From Citrobacter sp. Res13-Sevr-PEB04-36 (GTDB lineage Bacteria; Pseudomonadota; Gammaproteobacteria; Enterobacterales; Enterobacteriaceae), in the NCBI RefSeq assembly GCF_015672735.1, contig NZ_JADABY010000066.1:1-58983 (forward strand): a DNA stretch of 58,983 bases, given 5' to 3'. The notes below the pieces were generated by a model. The model saw only the letters and a program-made list of their open reading frames with translations. It did no database searches and was not told the DNA's origin. Below are positions 29,531 to 39,787 of the stretch, piece by piece. Made by a program: the position numbers and the translations under genes. Each line of letters starts with the position of its first letter. Position 1 is the first letter of the stretch.

Positions 29531-30163
29531 ATGCAATATATTCAGCAACCCCAGGCGATTGAAGCCAAAAGTTTCGACATCATTGGCGAAATTATTCGTA
29601 AAACCCGCCCGGACTATCAGTTTGCCAGCCCGTTGCATGAGGCCATTATCAAGCGGGTGATCCACACTACCGCAGATTTCGACTGGCTGGACATTTTGTG
29701 GTTTTCCGATGATGTACTGGCGCAGTTTTGCGCTGCGTTAGGCCGCTCAAGCGTGATTTACACCGATACCACGATGGCTCTTTCCGGGATCAACAAAACG
29801 TTGCTGGCAAAATTTGGCGGTGAATGCCGCTGCTACATCAGTGACCCGCGCGTGGTGCGTGCGGCAAAAGAACAGGGGATCACCCGTTCGATGGCGGCTG
29901 TCGACATTGCGGTGCAGGAAGAAGGTGAAAAGCTGTTTGTCTTTGGCAATGCGCCGACGGCGCTGTTCCGCCTGATGGAACATGATGTTTCCGTGAGCGG
30001 CGTGGTCGGGGTGCCGGTAGGGTTTGTTGGTGCGGAGGAGTCAAAAGATGCGCTGACGAAAAGCCATCTGCCTGCCATAGCTGCCCTGGGCCGCAAAGGC
30101 GGAAGCAACGTCGCCGCCGCTATCGTCAACGCGATGCTCTACCACATGCAGGGGGCGCGATGA
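29531..30163 (+). CDS. cbiC: Cobalt-precorrin-8 methylmutase CbiC
   Basis: Moves the C-11 methyl group to C-12, forming cobyrinate. The start at 29531 (MQYIQQPQ) follows gagga and gives 210 residues, as in Salmonella. His45 in [11 protein letters not shown] corresponds to the catalytic histidine of the CobH/CbiC family, and the glycine-rich [14 protein letters not shown] segment is conserved. It lies ten bases after cbiB and overlaps cbiD by four bases. Confidence 0.95.
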   Translation: MQYIQQPQAIEAKSFDIIGEIIRKTRPDYQFASPLHEAIIKRVIHTTADFDWLDILWFSDDVLAQFCAALGRSSVIYTDTTMALSGINKTLLAKFGGECRCYISDPRVVRAAKEQGITRSMAAVDIAVQEEGEKLFVFGNAPTALFRLMEHDVSVSGVVGVPVGFVGAEESKDALTKSHLPAIAALGRKGGSNVAAAIVNAMLYHMQGAR

Positions 30164-31308
30164 GCGACCAACCCTTTGACGCACCGGTATGGCACAACGG
30201 TAAAGCGCTGCGCAAAGGGTACACCACCGGATCGTGTGCGACGGCAGCAGCCAAAGTGGCTGCGCTGATGGTATTGCGTCAGCATTTGATCCATCAGGTT
30301 TCCATTGTTACACCGTCCGGTGTCACGCTATGCCTGAACGTGGAGTCACCGCATATTGAAGGACAGCAGGCCATTGCTGCTATTCGCAAAGACGGCGGCG
30401 ACGATGTGGACGCCACCCATGGGATGCTGATTTTTGCTCGCGTGACGTTAGACGATAGCGGAGAAATCGCATTACTGGGCGGAGAAGGTGTCGGCACAGT
30501 CACCCGTAAAGGAATTGGTCTGCCGGTGGGCAGTTCGGCGATCAATCGCACGCCACGTCAGACTATTGAGTCAGCGGTTCGTGAGGCGATCGGCCCGAAC
30601 CGCGGGGCGCAGATTGAAATTTTTGCCCCGGAAGGCGAAGAGCGAGCGCAGAAAACGTACAACTCGCGTCTGGGTATTCTGGGCGGCATTTCCATTATTG
30701 GCACCACCGGCATTGTTACGCCCATGTCGGAAGAAAGCTGGAAGCGCTCACTGTCGCTGGAGCTGGAAATCAAACGTGCGGCGGGACTGGAGCACGTGGT
30801 GCTGGTGCCGGGTAACCACGGCGAACGTTTCGTCCGCGAACAGATGGGAATCGACACGCAAGTTGTTGTCACCATGAGCAACTTTGTTGGTTACATGATT
30901 GAAGAGGCGGTTCGCCTTGGATTCAAACAAATCGTCCTCGTCGGGCATCCGGGCAAGCTCATCAAAATTGCAGCGGGTATTTTCCATACCCATAGCCATA
31001 TTGCCGACGCGCGTATGGAAACCCTGGTCGCCCACCTGGCGCTACTCGGTGCGCCACTGGAATTACTGACGCTGGTCAGCGACTGCGATACTACCGAAGC
31101 GGCGATGGAGCATATCGACGCCTACGGTTTTCAGCATATTTATAACCATCTGGCCAAACGTATCTGCATGCGTGTCCTGCAGACCTTGCGCTTTACCAAA
31201 AACCCGCCGACCTGCGACGCCATCATGTTCTCTTTTGATAACCAGATCCTCGGCAGCAACCGCCCGGTCGCAGAGATTGCACAGGAGATGACATGCTTAC
31301 CGTTGTAG
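30160..31308 (+). CDS. cbiD: Cobalt-precorrin-5B C1-methyltransferase CbiD
   Basis: Methylates C-1 of the macrocycle in the oxygen-independent pathway. It has a fold unlike the other methyltransferases of the pathway. The 382 residues carry the family N-terminal motif [19 protein letters not shown], the central [24 protein letters not shown] and the later [18 protein letters not shown]. It is about three residues longer at the C-terminus than the Salmonella protein. It overlaps cbiC by four bases and cbiE by 16. Confidence 0.95.
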   Translation: MSDQPFDAPVWHNGKALRKGYTTGSCATAAAKVAALMVLRQHLIHQVSIVTPSGVTLCLNVESPHIEGQQAIAAIRKDGGDDVDATHGMLIFARVTLDDSGEIALLGGEGVGTVTRKGIGLPVGSSAINRTPRQTIESAVREAIGPNRGAQIEIFAPEGEERAQKTYNSRLGILGGISIIGTTGIVTPMSEESWKRSLSLELEIKRAAGLEHVVLVPGNHGERFVREQMGIDTQVVVTMSNFVGYMIEEAVRLGFKQIVLVGHPGKLIKIAAGIFHTHSHIADARMETLVAHLALLGAPLELLTLVSDCDTTEAAMEHIDAYGFQHIYNHLAKRICMRVLQTLRFTKNPPTCDAIMFSFDNQILGSNRPVAEIAQEMTCLPL

Positions 31309-31898
31309 GAATGGGACCTGCGGGGTTGCATTTGATGACCCCAGCAGCGCGTGATGCGGTTGCCACGGCGGAAGTGCTGGTCGGTGGTAAAAGGCATCTG
31401 CAGCAGTTCCCGGATTTTACCGGTGAGCGGTTTGCCCTTGGCGCCAATATCCCTGAGTTATTAACCTGGATTGGCGAGCATCAGGGGAAGCGCGTGGTGG
31501 TACTGGCGTCTGGCGATCCGCTGTTCTACGGCATTGGTACCCGGATGGTGGCGCATTTTGGCATTGAGCATGTGCGCATTATTCCTGGCATCAGCGCGGT
31601 GCAATATCTGTGTGCGCAGTCCGGGATTGATATGAACGACATGTGGCTCACCAGCAGTCATGGTCGTAGCGTTTGTTTCGATGAACTGGCACGACATAAC
31701 AAGGTAGCGATGGTCACGGACGGCCTGTGTGGCCCACGTGAAATCGCGCAGCAGCTTATAGCACGAGGCAAGGGACATCGCTGGATGGTGATTGGCGAAA
31801 ACCTGGCAATGGAAAACGAACGCATCCGCTGCCTGCCGCTCAGTGAAGTAAATGCCGACTATGACATGAATGCAGTGGTGATCCTCGATGAAAGATGA
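31293..31898 (+). CDS. cbiE: Cobalt-precorrin-7 C5-methyltransferase CbiE
   Basis: S-adenosylmethionine-dependent methyltransferase for C-5. It is a 201-residue class III (tetrapyrrole) methylase with the N-terminal motif [16 protein letters not shown] and [14 protein letters not shown]. It pairs with CbiT (C-15 methylation and decarboxylation), encoded next with an 11-base overlap; in other bacteria the two are one fused protein, CobL. Confidence 0.95.
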   Translation: MLTVVGMGPAGLHLMTPAARDAVATAEVLVGGKRHLQQFPDFTGERFALGANIPELLTWIGEHQGKRVVVLASGDPLFYGIGTRMVAHFGIEHVRIIPGISAVQYLCAQSGIDMNDMWLTSSHGRSVCFDELARHNKVAMVTDGLCGPREIAQQLIARGKGHRWMVIGENLAMENERIRCLPLSEVNADYDMNAVVILDER

Positions 31899-32457
31899 GC
31901 TTTTTCTGCGTGGAGAGAAGGTGCCGATGACCAAAGAAGCGGTCCGTGCTCTTGCCCTCTCAAAACTTGAATTACACCGCGCCACGCACCTGATTGATAT
32001 TGGCGCAGGAACCGGCAGCGTATCGATAGAGGCGGCGTTGCAATATCCGTCGCTGCGCGTGACGGCGATTGAGCGTAACCCGGCGGCACTCAGGCTGCTG
32101 GACGAGAATCGCCAGCATTTTGCCTGCGCCAACGTCGATATTTATCCTGGTATTGCGCCGATGACCGTTGCTGAAAAAGCCGATGCCATCTTTATGGGCG
32201 GCAGCGGCGGCCATCTGACCGACCTGATCGACTGGTCGATGCGCCAACTGCATCCCGCCGGACGGCTGGTAATGACGTTTATTCTTCAGGAAAACCTGAA
32301 TACCGCGCTGGCGCATCTGGAACATCTTGGCGTGCAGGGTGTGGATTGCCTGCAAATGCAGGTTTCATCTCTGACCACGCTCGGCAGTGGTCACTATTTC
32401 AAACCGAATAATCCCGTTTTTGTTATCGCCTGTCAGAAGGAAGGAAACCATGTCTGA
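31888..32457 (+). CDS. cbiT: Cobalt-precorrin-6B C15-methyltransferase (decarboxylating) CbiT
   Basis: Methylates C-15 and removes the C-12 acetate carboxyl group. It is a 189-residue class I methyltransferase; the S-adenosylmethionine site is [14 protein letters not shown] near residue 36, followed by the acidic AIERNPAAL strand. The N-terminus [23 protein letters not shown] is typical of the family. It overlaps cbiE by 11 bases and cbiF by eight. Confidence 0.95.
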   Translation: MKDELFLRGEKVPMTKEAVRALALSKLELHRATHLIDIGAGTGSVSIEAALQYPSLRVTAIERNPAALRLLDENRQHFACANVDIYPGIAPMTVAEKADAIFMGGSGGHLTDLIDWSMRQLHPAGRLVMTFILQENLNTALAHLEHLGVQGVDCLQMQVSSLTTLGSGHYFKPNNPVFVIACQKEGNHV

Positions 32458-33223
32458 GATATTTGATCCCCGTAGTGTGTGGTTTGTTGGCGCTGGTCCT
32501 GGCGATCGCGAGCTGATTACCCTCAAAGGTTACCGGTTGCTGCAGCAGGCGCAGGTGGTTATCTATGCCGGATCGTTGATTAACACTGAGTTACTGGAAT
32601 ATTGCCCCGCCGATGCTGAATGTCACGACAGTGCCGAACTGCATCTGGAGCAAATTCTCGACCTGATGGAAGCCGGTGTGAAAGCGGGCAAAACGGTTGT
32701 ACGTCTGCAAACTGGCGACGTCTCGTTGTACGGCTCGGTCCGCGAGCAGGGTGAAGAGCTGACCAAGCGCGGGATTGAATGGCAGGTGGTGCCTGGCGTC
32801 AGCGCGTTCCTGGGTGCTGCGGCAGAACTCGGCGTTGAGTATACGGTGCCTGAAGTGTCGCAGAGTCTAATCATTACTCGTCTGGAGGGGCGTACGCCGG
32901 TGCCGGAGCGTGAGCAGCTGGAGGCGTTTGCCAGCCATCAGACGTCGATGGCGATTTATCTTTCCGTCCAGCGTATTCATCGGGTGGCTGAACGTCTGAT
33001 TGAGGGCGGCTATCCGGCAACCACGCCAGTGGCAGTCATCTATAAAGCGACCTGGCCTGAAAGCCAGACCGTGCGTGGGACCCTTGAAGATATCGGCGAC
33101 AAAGTGCGCGATGCGGGGATCCGCAAAACGGCACTTATTCTGGTCGGTAATTTCCTGGGCTCGGAGTATCACTACTCCAAACTCTATGCGGCGGACTTTA
33201 GCCATGAATACCGTAAAGCCTGA
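32450..33223 (+). CDS. cbiF: Cobalt-precorrin-4 C11-methyltransferase CbiF
   Basis: Class III methyltransferase that adds the C-11 methyl group. The start at 32450 ([11 protein letters not shown]) has aaggaaa before it and overlaps the cbiT end by eight bases; the frame is open 21 codons further up within cbiT. The product has 257 residues with motifs [39 protein letters not shown] and [15 protein letters not shown]. Confidence 0.95.
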   Translation: MSEIFDPRSVWFVGAGPGDRELITLKGYRLLQQAQVVIYAGSLINTELLEYCPADAECHDSAELHLEQILDLMEAGVKAGKTVVRLQTGDVSLYGSVREQGEELTKRGIEWQVVPGVSAFLGAAAELGVEYTVPEVSQSLIITRLEGRTPVPEREQLEAFASHQTSMAIYLSVQRIHRVAERLIEGGYPATTPVAVIYKATWPESQTVRGTLEDIGDKVRDAGIRKTALILVGNFLGSEYHYSKLYAADFSHEYRKA

Positions 33224-34259
33224 GTCTATTGCGTTGTTCTGCCTGACGCCCGGCGGTGTATTGCTGGCTAAGCGTCTGGCGGCAATGCTACCGGTGACCT
33301 GTTTCACCAGCGAAAAATTGCTGGAGGAGGGGTTTATTCCCTTCGAAAACGGTTTTGCCAATGCGGCCCGCGATGCGTTTGCGAACTATTCGGCGCTGAT
33401 TTTTATCGGTGCGACCGGTATTGCGGTACGCGTGCTGGCCCCACTGGTCAACGACAAATTTTGTGACCCAGCGGTGGTTGTGATCGATGAGCGTGCGCAG
33501 CATGTCATCAGTCTGCTGTCTGGCCACGCAGGTGGCGCTAACACGTTGGCGCGTTACCTGGCGGGCATGCTGGGTGCGGATCCAGTGATTACCACGGCGA
33601 CGGATGTGAATGATATGGCGGCTCTCGATACGCTGGCATTTCAACTGAATGCGCGAATGACCGATTTTCGTTCGGTGGTAAAAATCGTCAATCAGATGCT
33701 GGTCAGCAACAAGCGGGTCGGCCTGTGGTGGGACGACGAATTGACGCAGGACGTCAGTCATTGCGATCGTCGTGGTTTTATCACGGTGACTGACCTGCAT
33801 CACCTCCCTGAGCTGGATGCGCTGATTTGTATCACCTTGCGTACCGATCTCCCCGAGTTGCCTCTCCCGCACTGGAAACTGGTGCCGCAGCGGGTTGTTG
33901 CCGGAATTGGTTGTCGTCGCGATACGCCGTTTCCGTTGTTAGCCGAACTGCTTTCCCGCCAGCTTGAAGCCCAGCGGCTTGATCCGCTGGCGCTAAAAGC
34001 CATCGGAAGCATCACGCTTAAGAAAGATGAACAGGGGCTTATCCAACTGGCTTCCTGCTGTCGTGTTCCTTTCGAAACCTTTACTGCTGACGCACTGCGT
34101 GAGCATGAACATCGTTTTCCTGCTTCATCGTTTGTGCGTAAAACGGTCGGTACGGGAAGCGTCTCCGGTCCTGCAGCCTGGCTGCTGAGCCATGGTCAAC
34201 TGTTAGGCGAGACCCTGCGCGAACAGGGCGTCACTATTACTTTGGGAGTTTCACACTGA
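33204..34259 (+). CDS. cbiG: Cobalt-precorrin-5A hydrolase CbiG
   Basis: Opens the delta-lactone of cobalt-precorrin-5A, releasing the C-20 fragment as acetaldehyde. The start at 33204 ([12 protein letters not shown]) gives 351 residues, as in Salmonella; the open frame reaches back to 33000 inside cbiF. The N-terminal domain has [21 protein letters not shown] and the [18 protein letters not shown] motif; the C-terminal domain has [12 protein letters not shown]. It overlaps cbiF by 20 bases and cbiH by one. Confidence 0.94.
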   Translation: MNTVKPESIALFCLTPGGVLLAKRLAAMLPVTCFTSEKLLEEGFIPFENGFANAARDAFANYSALIFIGATGIAVRVLAPLVNDKFCDPAVVVIDERAQHVISLLSGHAGGANTLARYLAGMLGADPVITTATDVNDMAALDTLAFQLNARMTDFRSVVKIVNQMLVSNKRVGLWWDDELTQDVSHCDRRGFITVTDLHHLPELDALICITLRTDLPELPLPHWKLVPQRVVAGIGCRRDTPFPLLAELLSRQLEAQRLDPLALKAIGSITLKKDEQGLIQLASCCRVPFETFTADALREHEHRFPASSFVRKTVGTGSVSGPAAWLLSHGQLLGETLREQGVTITLGVSH

Positions 34260-34984
34260 TGTTAACCGTAATTGGAATTGGTCCTGGCTCGCAGGCAATG
34301 ATGACCATGGAAGCCGTTGAAGCATTGAAGGCGGCAGAGATTATTGTGGGTTACAAGACATATACCCACCTGGTAAAAGCCTTCACCGGCGATAAGCAAG
34401 TGATCAAAACCGGGATGTGCAAAGAGATCGAACGCTGCCAGGCGGCGATCGAACTGGCGCAGGCTGGTCATAATGTGGCGCTAATCAGCAGCGGTGACGC
34501 CGGGATTTACGGCATGGCCGGGCTGGTGCTTGAGCTGGTTAGCAAGCAAAAGCTGGAGGTTGAGGTCAAGCTGATCCCGGGGATGACCGCCAGTATTGCT
34601 GCCGCCTCTTTGCTCGGTGCTCCGCTGATGCACGACTTCTGCCATATCAGCTTAAGCGACCTGTTAACACCGTGGCCGGTGATTGAAAAACGCATTGTGG
34701 CCGCAGGCGAAGCTGACTTCGTAATCTGTTTCTATAACCCGCGTAGTCGTGGCCGTGAAGGGCATCTGGCGCGTGCTTTTGAGCTGCTTTCTGCCAGCAA
34801 GAGCGCACAAACCCCGGTGGGCATCGTGAAGTCAGCGGGACGTAAAAAACAGGAAAAATGGCTGACTACGCTCGGTGAGATGGACTTTGAACCGGTGGAT
34901 ATGACCAGCCTGGTGATTGTCGGCAACAAAACGACCTATGTTCAGGATGGCCTGATGATCACCCCACGCGGTTACGTACTGTGA
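34259..34984 (+). CDS. cbiH: Cobalt-precorrin-3 C17-methyltransferase CbiH
   Basis: Methylates C-17 and contracts the ring with lactone formation. The 241-residue class III methyltransferase has the N-terminal motif VIGIGPGSQAMMTMEA, SSGDAGIYGMAGLVLE and the conserved VICFYNPRSRGR. The ATG overlaps the cbiG stop by one base (TGATG). Its end overlaps the GTG start of cbiJ by four bases. Confidence 0.95.
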   Translation: MLTVIGIGPGSQAMMTMEAVEALKAAEIIVGYKTYTHLVKAFTGDKQVIKTGMCKEIERCQAAIELAQAGHNVALISSGDAGIYGMAGLVLELVSKQKLEVEVKLIPGMTASIAAASLLGAPLMHDFCHISLSDLLTPWPVIEKRIVAAGEADFVICFYNPRSRGREGHLARAFELLSASKSAQTPVGIVKSAGRKKQEKWLTTLGEMDFEPVDMTSLVIVGNKTTYVQDGLMITPRGYVL

Positions 34985-35766
34985 ATTACGGTGATGTGCT
35001 GGTCATGGGCGGTACCAGCGATGCGCGCATGCTGTGCCAGCAACTGGATGCGGCAAACGTGGCCTATACCCTGTCGGTGGCGACCCCAACGGGGAAACAG
35101 CTGGCGGGCGATATTAAAGGTCAGGTGCGCTGCGGACGTCTGGAGCGGGAGCACATGATTGCCTGGCTGCAGGAAAACCATACGCGCTGGGTGATTGATG
35201 CCTCACACCCGTATGCCGAAGTGGTAAGCCGTAACATCATGAGCGCCTGTGAAACGGCGGGCGTGCTACTAAGCCGCTATCAGCGCCCTGAGCAGCTGAG
35301 CGGTCTGACACATCCGCATCTTTATGCCGTGCAGAGTATTCAGCAAGCCTGCGATATGGCGCGCCGCTTCGGGGAGCGCGTGTTGCTGACCACGGGTAGC
35401 AAAGATTTGGCTACCTGGCGCGCGGGACTACCGGAAAAAACGCTGCTGGCCCGCGTATTGCCGGTGCCTGACGTTATACAGCAATGCGCCGATTTAGGAT
35501 TTGGTGTTGGTGAAGTATTCGCCATGTGCGGGCCGTTTAGCGCGGAGTTTAACGCCGCCTTTTACCGTCAGTGTCAGGCTGATGTGGTGATCACCAAAGC
35601 GTCAGGTGCGGAAGGTGGTTATCAGGAAAAAGTACAACCCTGTCTGGATGCCGGGATCCCCTGCATCGTGATTACACGTCCGGCACCGTTGGTGGCGGGA
35701 GAAGAATTACTGGAAAGTCAGGCCGCATTCGCGGCGCGTTTAACGCGCTGGCTGGCCGCGGCTTAA
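34981..35766 (+). CDS. cbiJ: Cobalt-precorrin-6A reductase CbiJ
   Basis: NADH-dependent reductase of cobalt-precorrin-6A. The 261-residue protein has the typical start NYGDVLVMGGTSDARMLCQQL, the central RWVIDASHPYAEVVS and the C-terminal ITKASGAEGGYQEKVQPCLDAGIPC. Translation begins at GTG, four bases before the cbiH stop, and no ATG close by would give the family N-terminus. Confidence 0.94.
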   Translation: MNYGDVLVMGGTSDARMLCQQLDAANVAYTLSVATPTGKQLAGDIKGQVRCGRLEREHMIAWLQENHTRWVIDASHPYAEVVSRNIMSACETAGVLLSRYQRPEQLSGLTHPHLYAVQSIQQACDMARRFGERVLLTTGSKDLATWRAGLPEKTLLARVLPVPDVIQQCADLGFGVGEVFAMCGPFSAEFNAAFYRQCQADVVITKASGAEGGYQEKVQPCLDAGIPCIVITRPAPLVAGEELLESQAAFAARLTRWLAAA

Positions 35767-35776
35767 GGAGTTAGAG

Positions 35777-36571
35777 ATGAAAAAGGCGCTTCTGGTGGTC
35801 AGCTTTGGCACCAGCTATCACGACACCTGTGAGAAAAATATTGTGGCCTGCGAACGCGATCTTGCGGCCAGTTGCCCCGATCGTGATCTGTTCCGGGCGT
35901 TTACCTCCGGGATGATCATCCGCAAACTCAAACAGCGTGACGGCATTGATATTGACACGCCGCTGCAGGCCCTGCAAAAGCTGGCTGAGCAGGGGTATCA
36001 GGATGTGGCCATTCAGTCGCTGCACATCATTAACGGTGACGAGTACGAAAAAATTGTCCGTGAAGTACAAAGCATGCGCCCGCTGTTTGCCCGCCTGACG
36101 TTGGGCGTTCCTCTATTGAGCAGTCATGATGATTACGCGCAGTTGATGCAGGCGCTGCAACAGCAGATGCCGTCACTTGGTGAGCGTGAAAAAGTGGTGT
36201 TTATGGGACACGGGGCCAGTCATCACGCTTTTGCTGCTTATGCTTGCCTCGATCACATGATGACCGTGCAGGGCTTCCCGGCGCGGGTCGGCGCGGTGGA
36301 GAGCTACCCGGAAGTGGATATTCTAATCGACAGTTTAGGTCGCGAAGGGATAACGGCGGTACATCTCATGCCGTTAATGCTGGTTGCGGGTGACCATGCC
36401 ATCAACGACATGGCCTCCGACGAAGATGATTCGTGGAAAACGTTATTCAACGCCGCGGGCATTCCTGCCACGCCGTGGCTGAGCGGTCTGGGTGAGAACC
36501 CGGCGGTACGCGCCATGTTCGTGGCACATTTACAGCAGGCGCTGAGCATGGCGCTGGAGGAAGCAGCATGA
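35777..36571 (+). CDS. cbiK: Anaerobic cobaltochelatase CbiK
   Basis: Inserts cobalt into sirohydrochlorin at the start of the anaerobic pathway without using ATP. The 264 residues have the chelatase fold; the metal-handling residues established in Salmonella, His145 (GHGASHH), Glu175 and His207, occur at the same positions. It lacks a signal peptide, as expected for the cytoplasmic enzyme. It has its own ribosome site (aaggag) and overlaps cbiL by four bases. Confidence 0.96.
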   Translation: MKKALLVVSFGTSYHDTCEKNIVACERDLAASCPDRDLFRAFTSGMIIRKLKQRDGIDIDTPLQALQKLAEQGYQDVAIQSLHIINGDEYEKIVREVQSMRPLFARLTLGVPLLSSHDDYAQLMQALQQQMPSLGEREKVVFMGHGASHHAFAAYACLDHMMTVQGFPARVGAVESYPEVDILIDSLGREGITAVHLMPLMLVAGDHAINDMASDEDDSWKTLFNAAGIPATPWLSGLGENPAVRAMFVAHLQQALSMALEEAA

Positions 36572-37281
36572 GCGGCAAACTGTACGCATTGAGCACTGGG
36601 CCAGGTGCCTCCGATCTGATAACCGTGCGTGCGGCGCGTACGCTCGGTTCGCTGGATATTCTCTATGCACCCGCGGGGCGTAAAGGTGGCGACAGCCTGG
36701 CGCTGTCCATCGTCCGGGAGTATGTCGGCGAGCAGACCGAAATCCGCTGCTGTCATTTCCCGATGAGTGCCGATAGCACCGAAAAAGAAGCCGTCTGGGA
36801 CGAGGTTGCCGCCGCGCTGGTTGCGGAAGTGGAGGCCGGCAAGCAGGTCGGTTTCATCACCCTCGGTGATGCCATGCTGTTCAGTACCTGGGTCTTTTTG
36901 CTCCAGCGAATTGGTAATCCTGACTGGTTAGAAATCGTCCCCGGTGTGACCTCATTTGCTGCTATTGCCGCACGCTCAAAAACGCCGCTCGCCATGGAAC
37001 AGCAGTCGCTGGCGGTCGTCTCGTGCACTGCGTCGGAGGCGGAAATCCGGCAGGCGTTAAAGCAGCATGAGAGCCTGGTGTTGATGAAAGTATACGGTCG
37101 TTTTGCGCGCATCAAGGCGCTGCTGCAAGAAGAAGGCATTCTGGACTGTGCGTTAATGATGTCCGAAGCCACGCTACCGGGTGAGCAATGCTGGCGCCAG
37201 CTCAGTGACGTGAGTGACGATCAGCCGCTACCGTATTTCTCGACCATTCTGGTCAATAAACAGTGGGAGTATGAAAGATGA
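36568..37281 (+). CDS. cbiL: Cobalt-precorrin-2 C20-methyltransferase CbiL
   Basis: Class III methyltransferase that methylates C-20 of cobalt-precorrin-2. The 237 residues show the motif LYALSTGPGASDLITVRAA, the GDAMLFSTW segment and VPGVTSFAAIAARSKTPLA. It overlaps cbiK and cbiM by four bases on each side. It follows the chelatase in the pathway as well as in the gene order. Confidence 0.95.
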   Translation: MSGKLYALSTGPGASDLITVRAARTLGSLDILYAPAGRKGGDSLALSIVREYVGEQTEIRCCHFPMSADSTEKEAVWDEVAAALVAEVEAGKQVGFITLGDAMLFSTWVFLLQRIGNPDWLEIVPGVTSFAAIAARSKTPLAMEQQSLAVVSCTASEAEIRQALKQHESLVLMKVYGRFARIKALLQEEGILDCALMMSEATLPGEQCWRQLSDVSDDQPLPYFSTILVNKQWEYER

Positions 37282-38015
37282 AGCTTGAACACCAGCTAAA
37301 ACAGCTGTCTTTCAGCGGGTTGGCTGCGGCACTATTACTGATGATTGTGCCTGAACAGGCGTTTGCCATGCACATTATGGAGGGTTTTTTACCGCCGATG
37401 TGGGCACTGGCCTGGTGGCTGCTGTTTTTACCTTGCCTGTGGTATGGGCTGGTGCGCCTGCGCCAAATTGTGCAGGAAGATAACCACCAGAAAGTGTTAC
37501 TGGCCCTGTGCGGCGCGTTTATTTTCGTGCTGTCTGCGCTAAAAATTCCCTCAGTCACCGGGAGTTGCTCGCATCCGACCGGGGTGGGTCTGGCTGTGAT
37601 TCTGTTCGGGCCTGGCGTTGTTGCCATTCTCGGGGCCATCGTTTTGTTATTCCAGGCATTATTGCTGGCACATGGCGGTTTAACCACGCTGGGCGCTAAC
37701 GGTATGTCAATGGCGGTCATTGGTCCGGTTGTCGGCTATATGGTGTGGAAGATGGCTTGTCGCGCGGGGTTCCGTCGTGATGTCTGCGTCTTCTTGTGCG
37801 CGATGCTGGCGGATCTCGTAACCTATTTTGTCACGTCGGTACAACTGGGTGTTGCTTTCCCGGACCCGTCCACAGGTGCTACGGGCTCCATCATCAAGTT
37901 CATGGGGATTTTCTGCCTGACGCAGATCCCAATCGCTATCGCAGAAGGTTTGCTCACGGTGATGATTTATGACCAGCTCACCAAACGGCAGCTCATCACC
38001 GCACAAGGACATTAA
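37278..38015 (+). CDS. cbiM: Cobalt ECF transporter component CbiM
   Basis: Substrate-capture membrane protein of the CbiMNQO cobalt importer. The 245 residues begin with a cleavable-looking signal segment whose product starts Met-His-Ile-Met (AFAMHIMEGFLPP, around residues 31-43); the amino end and the histidine bind cobalt in this family. Seven hydrophobic segments follow. It is the first of four contiguous transporter genes. Confidence 0.95.
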   Translation: MKLEHQLKQLSFSGLAAALLLMIVPEQAFAMHIMEGFLPPMWALAWWLLFLPCLWYGLVRLRQIVQEDNHQKVLLALCGAFIFVLSALKIPSVTGSCSHPTGVGLAVILFGPGVVAILGAIVLLFQALLLAHGGLTTLGANGMSMAVIGPVVGYMVWKMACRAGFRRDVCVFLCAMLADLVTYFVTSVQLGVAFPDPSTGATGSIIKFMGIFCLTQIPIAIAEGLLTVMIYDQLTKRQLITAQGH

Positions 38016-38017
38016 CC

Positions 38018-38299
38018 ATGAAAAAGACGCTGATTCTGTTAGCAATGGTGGTGGCGCTGGTGATCCTACCTTTCTTCATCAACCACGGTGGAGAATACGG
38101 GGGGTCAGATGGCGAAGCGGAAAGCCAGATTCAGGCTATTGCCCCGCATTATGAACCGTGGTTCCAGCCGTTGTATGAGCCTGCCAGCGGCGAGATTGAA
38201 AGCCTGCTGTTTACGCTTCAGGGATCGCTGGGTGCAGCGGTGATTTTTTACATTCTGGGTTACACCAAGGGCAGACAACGCCGTGATGACCGGTCTTGA
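38018..38299 (+). CDS. cbiN: Cobalt ECF transporter component CbiN
   Basis: Small membrane protein of 93 residues with two transmembrane helices (about residues 4-21 and 63-83) joined by a periplasmic loop with the conserved EYGGSDGEAE and EPASGEIESLLF segments. It helps load cobalt into CbiM. It is separated from cbiM by two bases and overlaps cbiQ. Confidence 0.95.
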   Translation: MKKTLILLAMVVALVILPFFINHGGEYGGSDGEAESQIQAIAPHYEPWFQPLYEPASGEIESLLFTLQGSLGAAVIFYILGYTKGRQRRDDRS

Positions 38300-38963
38300 C
38301 AGGCTGAGCTACCAGAGCCGCTGGTTTCATGTCTCACCGCAGCGCAAGTTTCTGCTGTGGTTAGTGATGATGATTCTGGCGTTTACCCTGCCCCCGTTGG
38401 GGCAGGGTATTGAGCTGTTACTTATTGCCGCACTGAGCTGCTGGCTGTTGCGCATCTCTTTCTGGCGCTGGTGTCGCTGGATGGCGTTGCCGTTTGGCTT
38501 TTTGCTGGTCGGTGTGGTGACGATCCTATTCAGTGTGAGTCGCGATCCTCATAGCTTACTGGTTAGTCTGCCGGTGGGTAGCTACTGGTTAGGCGTCACC
38601 GAGGCGGGGGTACATACCGCCAATGAAACATTCTGGCGAAGCCTGGCGGCGTTGGCATCCACCTTTTGGTTGGTACTTAATCTGCCGTTTCCACAGTTAA
38701 TTATTCTGCTGAAACGGGCGCATGTCCCGCGCCTGCTGACTGAACAGATCCTGCTGACCTGGCGATTTATTTTTATTCTTTTAGACGAAGCGCTCGCCAT
38801 TCATCGCGCACAAACGCTGCGTTTTGGTTATCGTAGCTTGCCGCTGGGCTATCGCTCGCTGGCAATGCTGGTGGGACTGTTGTTTACGCGTGTGTTAATC
38901 CGCTATCAGCAAATGACCACCACACTGGATATCAAACTGTATCAGGGTGATTTTCACCTGTAA
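38286..38963 (+). CDS. cbiQ: Cobalt ECF transporter T component CbiQ
   Basis: Transmembrane coupling protein that links CbiM/N to the ATPase CbiO. The start at ATG 38286 (a GTG directly before it is possible) gives 225 residues, with about five helices and the coupling motif LLKRAHVPRLLTEQILLTWRF and the later QTLRFGYRSLP. It overlaps cbiN by 14 bases. Confidence 0.94.
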   Translation: MTGLDRLSYQSRWFHVSPQRKFLLWLVMMILAFTLPPLGQGIELLLIAALSCWLLRISFWRWCRWMALPFGFLLVGVVTILFSVSRDPHSLLVSLPVGSYWLGVTEAGVHTANETFWRSLAALASTFWLVLNLPFPQLIILLKRAHVPRLLTEQILLTWRFIFILLDEALAIHRAQTLRFGYRSLPLGYRSLAMLVGLLFTRVLIRYQQMTTTLDIKLYQGDFHL

Positions 38964-38971
38964 GGAAAAGT

Positions 38972-39787
38972 ATGCTTGCCACCTCAGCGCTTTGGTTTCG
39001 CTATCAGGATGACCCGATCCTCAAAGGGCTAACGCTGGATTTTTCTGCACATGCCGTCACCGGGCTGGTGGGGGCCAATGGGTGCGGAAAATCCACGCTG
39101 TTTATGAACCTGAGTGGGTTACTTCGTCCACAGCAGGGGGCGGTGATGTGGCAAGGAAAACCGCTGGATTACAGCAAGCGTGGCCTACTGGCATTGCGTC
39201 AGCAGGTGGCAACTGTATTTCAGGACCCCGATCAGCAAATCTTTTATACCGACATCGACAGCGACATCGCCTTTAGCCTGCGCAATATCGGCGTGGATGA
39301 AACAGAAATTGCTCGCCGGGTAGAAGATGCCCTGACGCTGGTGGATGCACAACATTTTCGTCATCAACCTATTCAATGCCTAAGCCACGGACAAAAAAAA
39401 CGCGTGGCAATAGCAGGCGCACTGGTGCTGCAGGCGCAGTATCTTCTGCTGGATGAACCGACTGCGGGCCTTGACCCCTCGGGCCGTACGCAGATGATTG
39501 AGATTATTAAACGGATTGTGGCGCAGGGAAACCATGTGGTTATTTCCAGCCATGATATCGATCTTATCTATGAAGTGAGCGACGCGGTTTATGTTTTGCG
39601 CCGGGGAGAAGTGCTGACGCACGGCACACCCGGCGAGGTATTCGCGCGCACGGATCTCATTGAACAAGCAGGATTAACTCAGCCCTGGCTGGTGAAGTTG
39701 CATACGGAGTTAGGCTTCCCACTGTGTAAAACAGAGGCTGAATTTTATCGTTGTATGCGAGAGAACGCACTGAAGGAGGCGTCATGA
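38972..39787 (+). CDS. cbiO: Cobalt ECF transporter ATPase CbiO
   Basis: ATP-binding protein of the cobalt importer, working as a dimer under CbiQ. The 271 residues have Walker [11 protein letters not shown], the Q-loop FQDPDQQ, the signature [12 protein letters not shown] and Walker [13 protein letters not shown]. The ribosome site is taaggaa. It overlaps cbiP by four bases. Confidence 0.96.
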   Translation: MLATSALWFRYQDDPILKGLTLDFSAHAVTGLVGANGCGKSTLFMNLSGLLRPQQGAVMWQGKPLDYSKRGLLALRQQVATVFQDPDQQIFYTDIDSDIAFSLRNIGVDETEIARRVEDALTLVDAQHFRHQPIQCLSHGQKKRVAIAGALVLQAQYLLLDEPTAGLDPSGRTQMIEIIKRIVAQGNHVVISSHDIDLIYEVSDAVYVLRRGEVLTHGTPGEVFARTDLIEQAGLTQPWLVKLHTELGFPLCKTEAEFYRCMRENALKEAS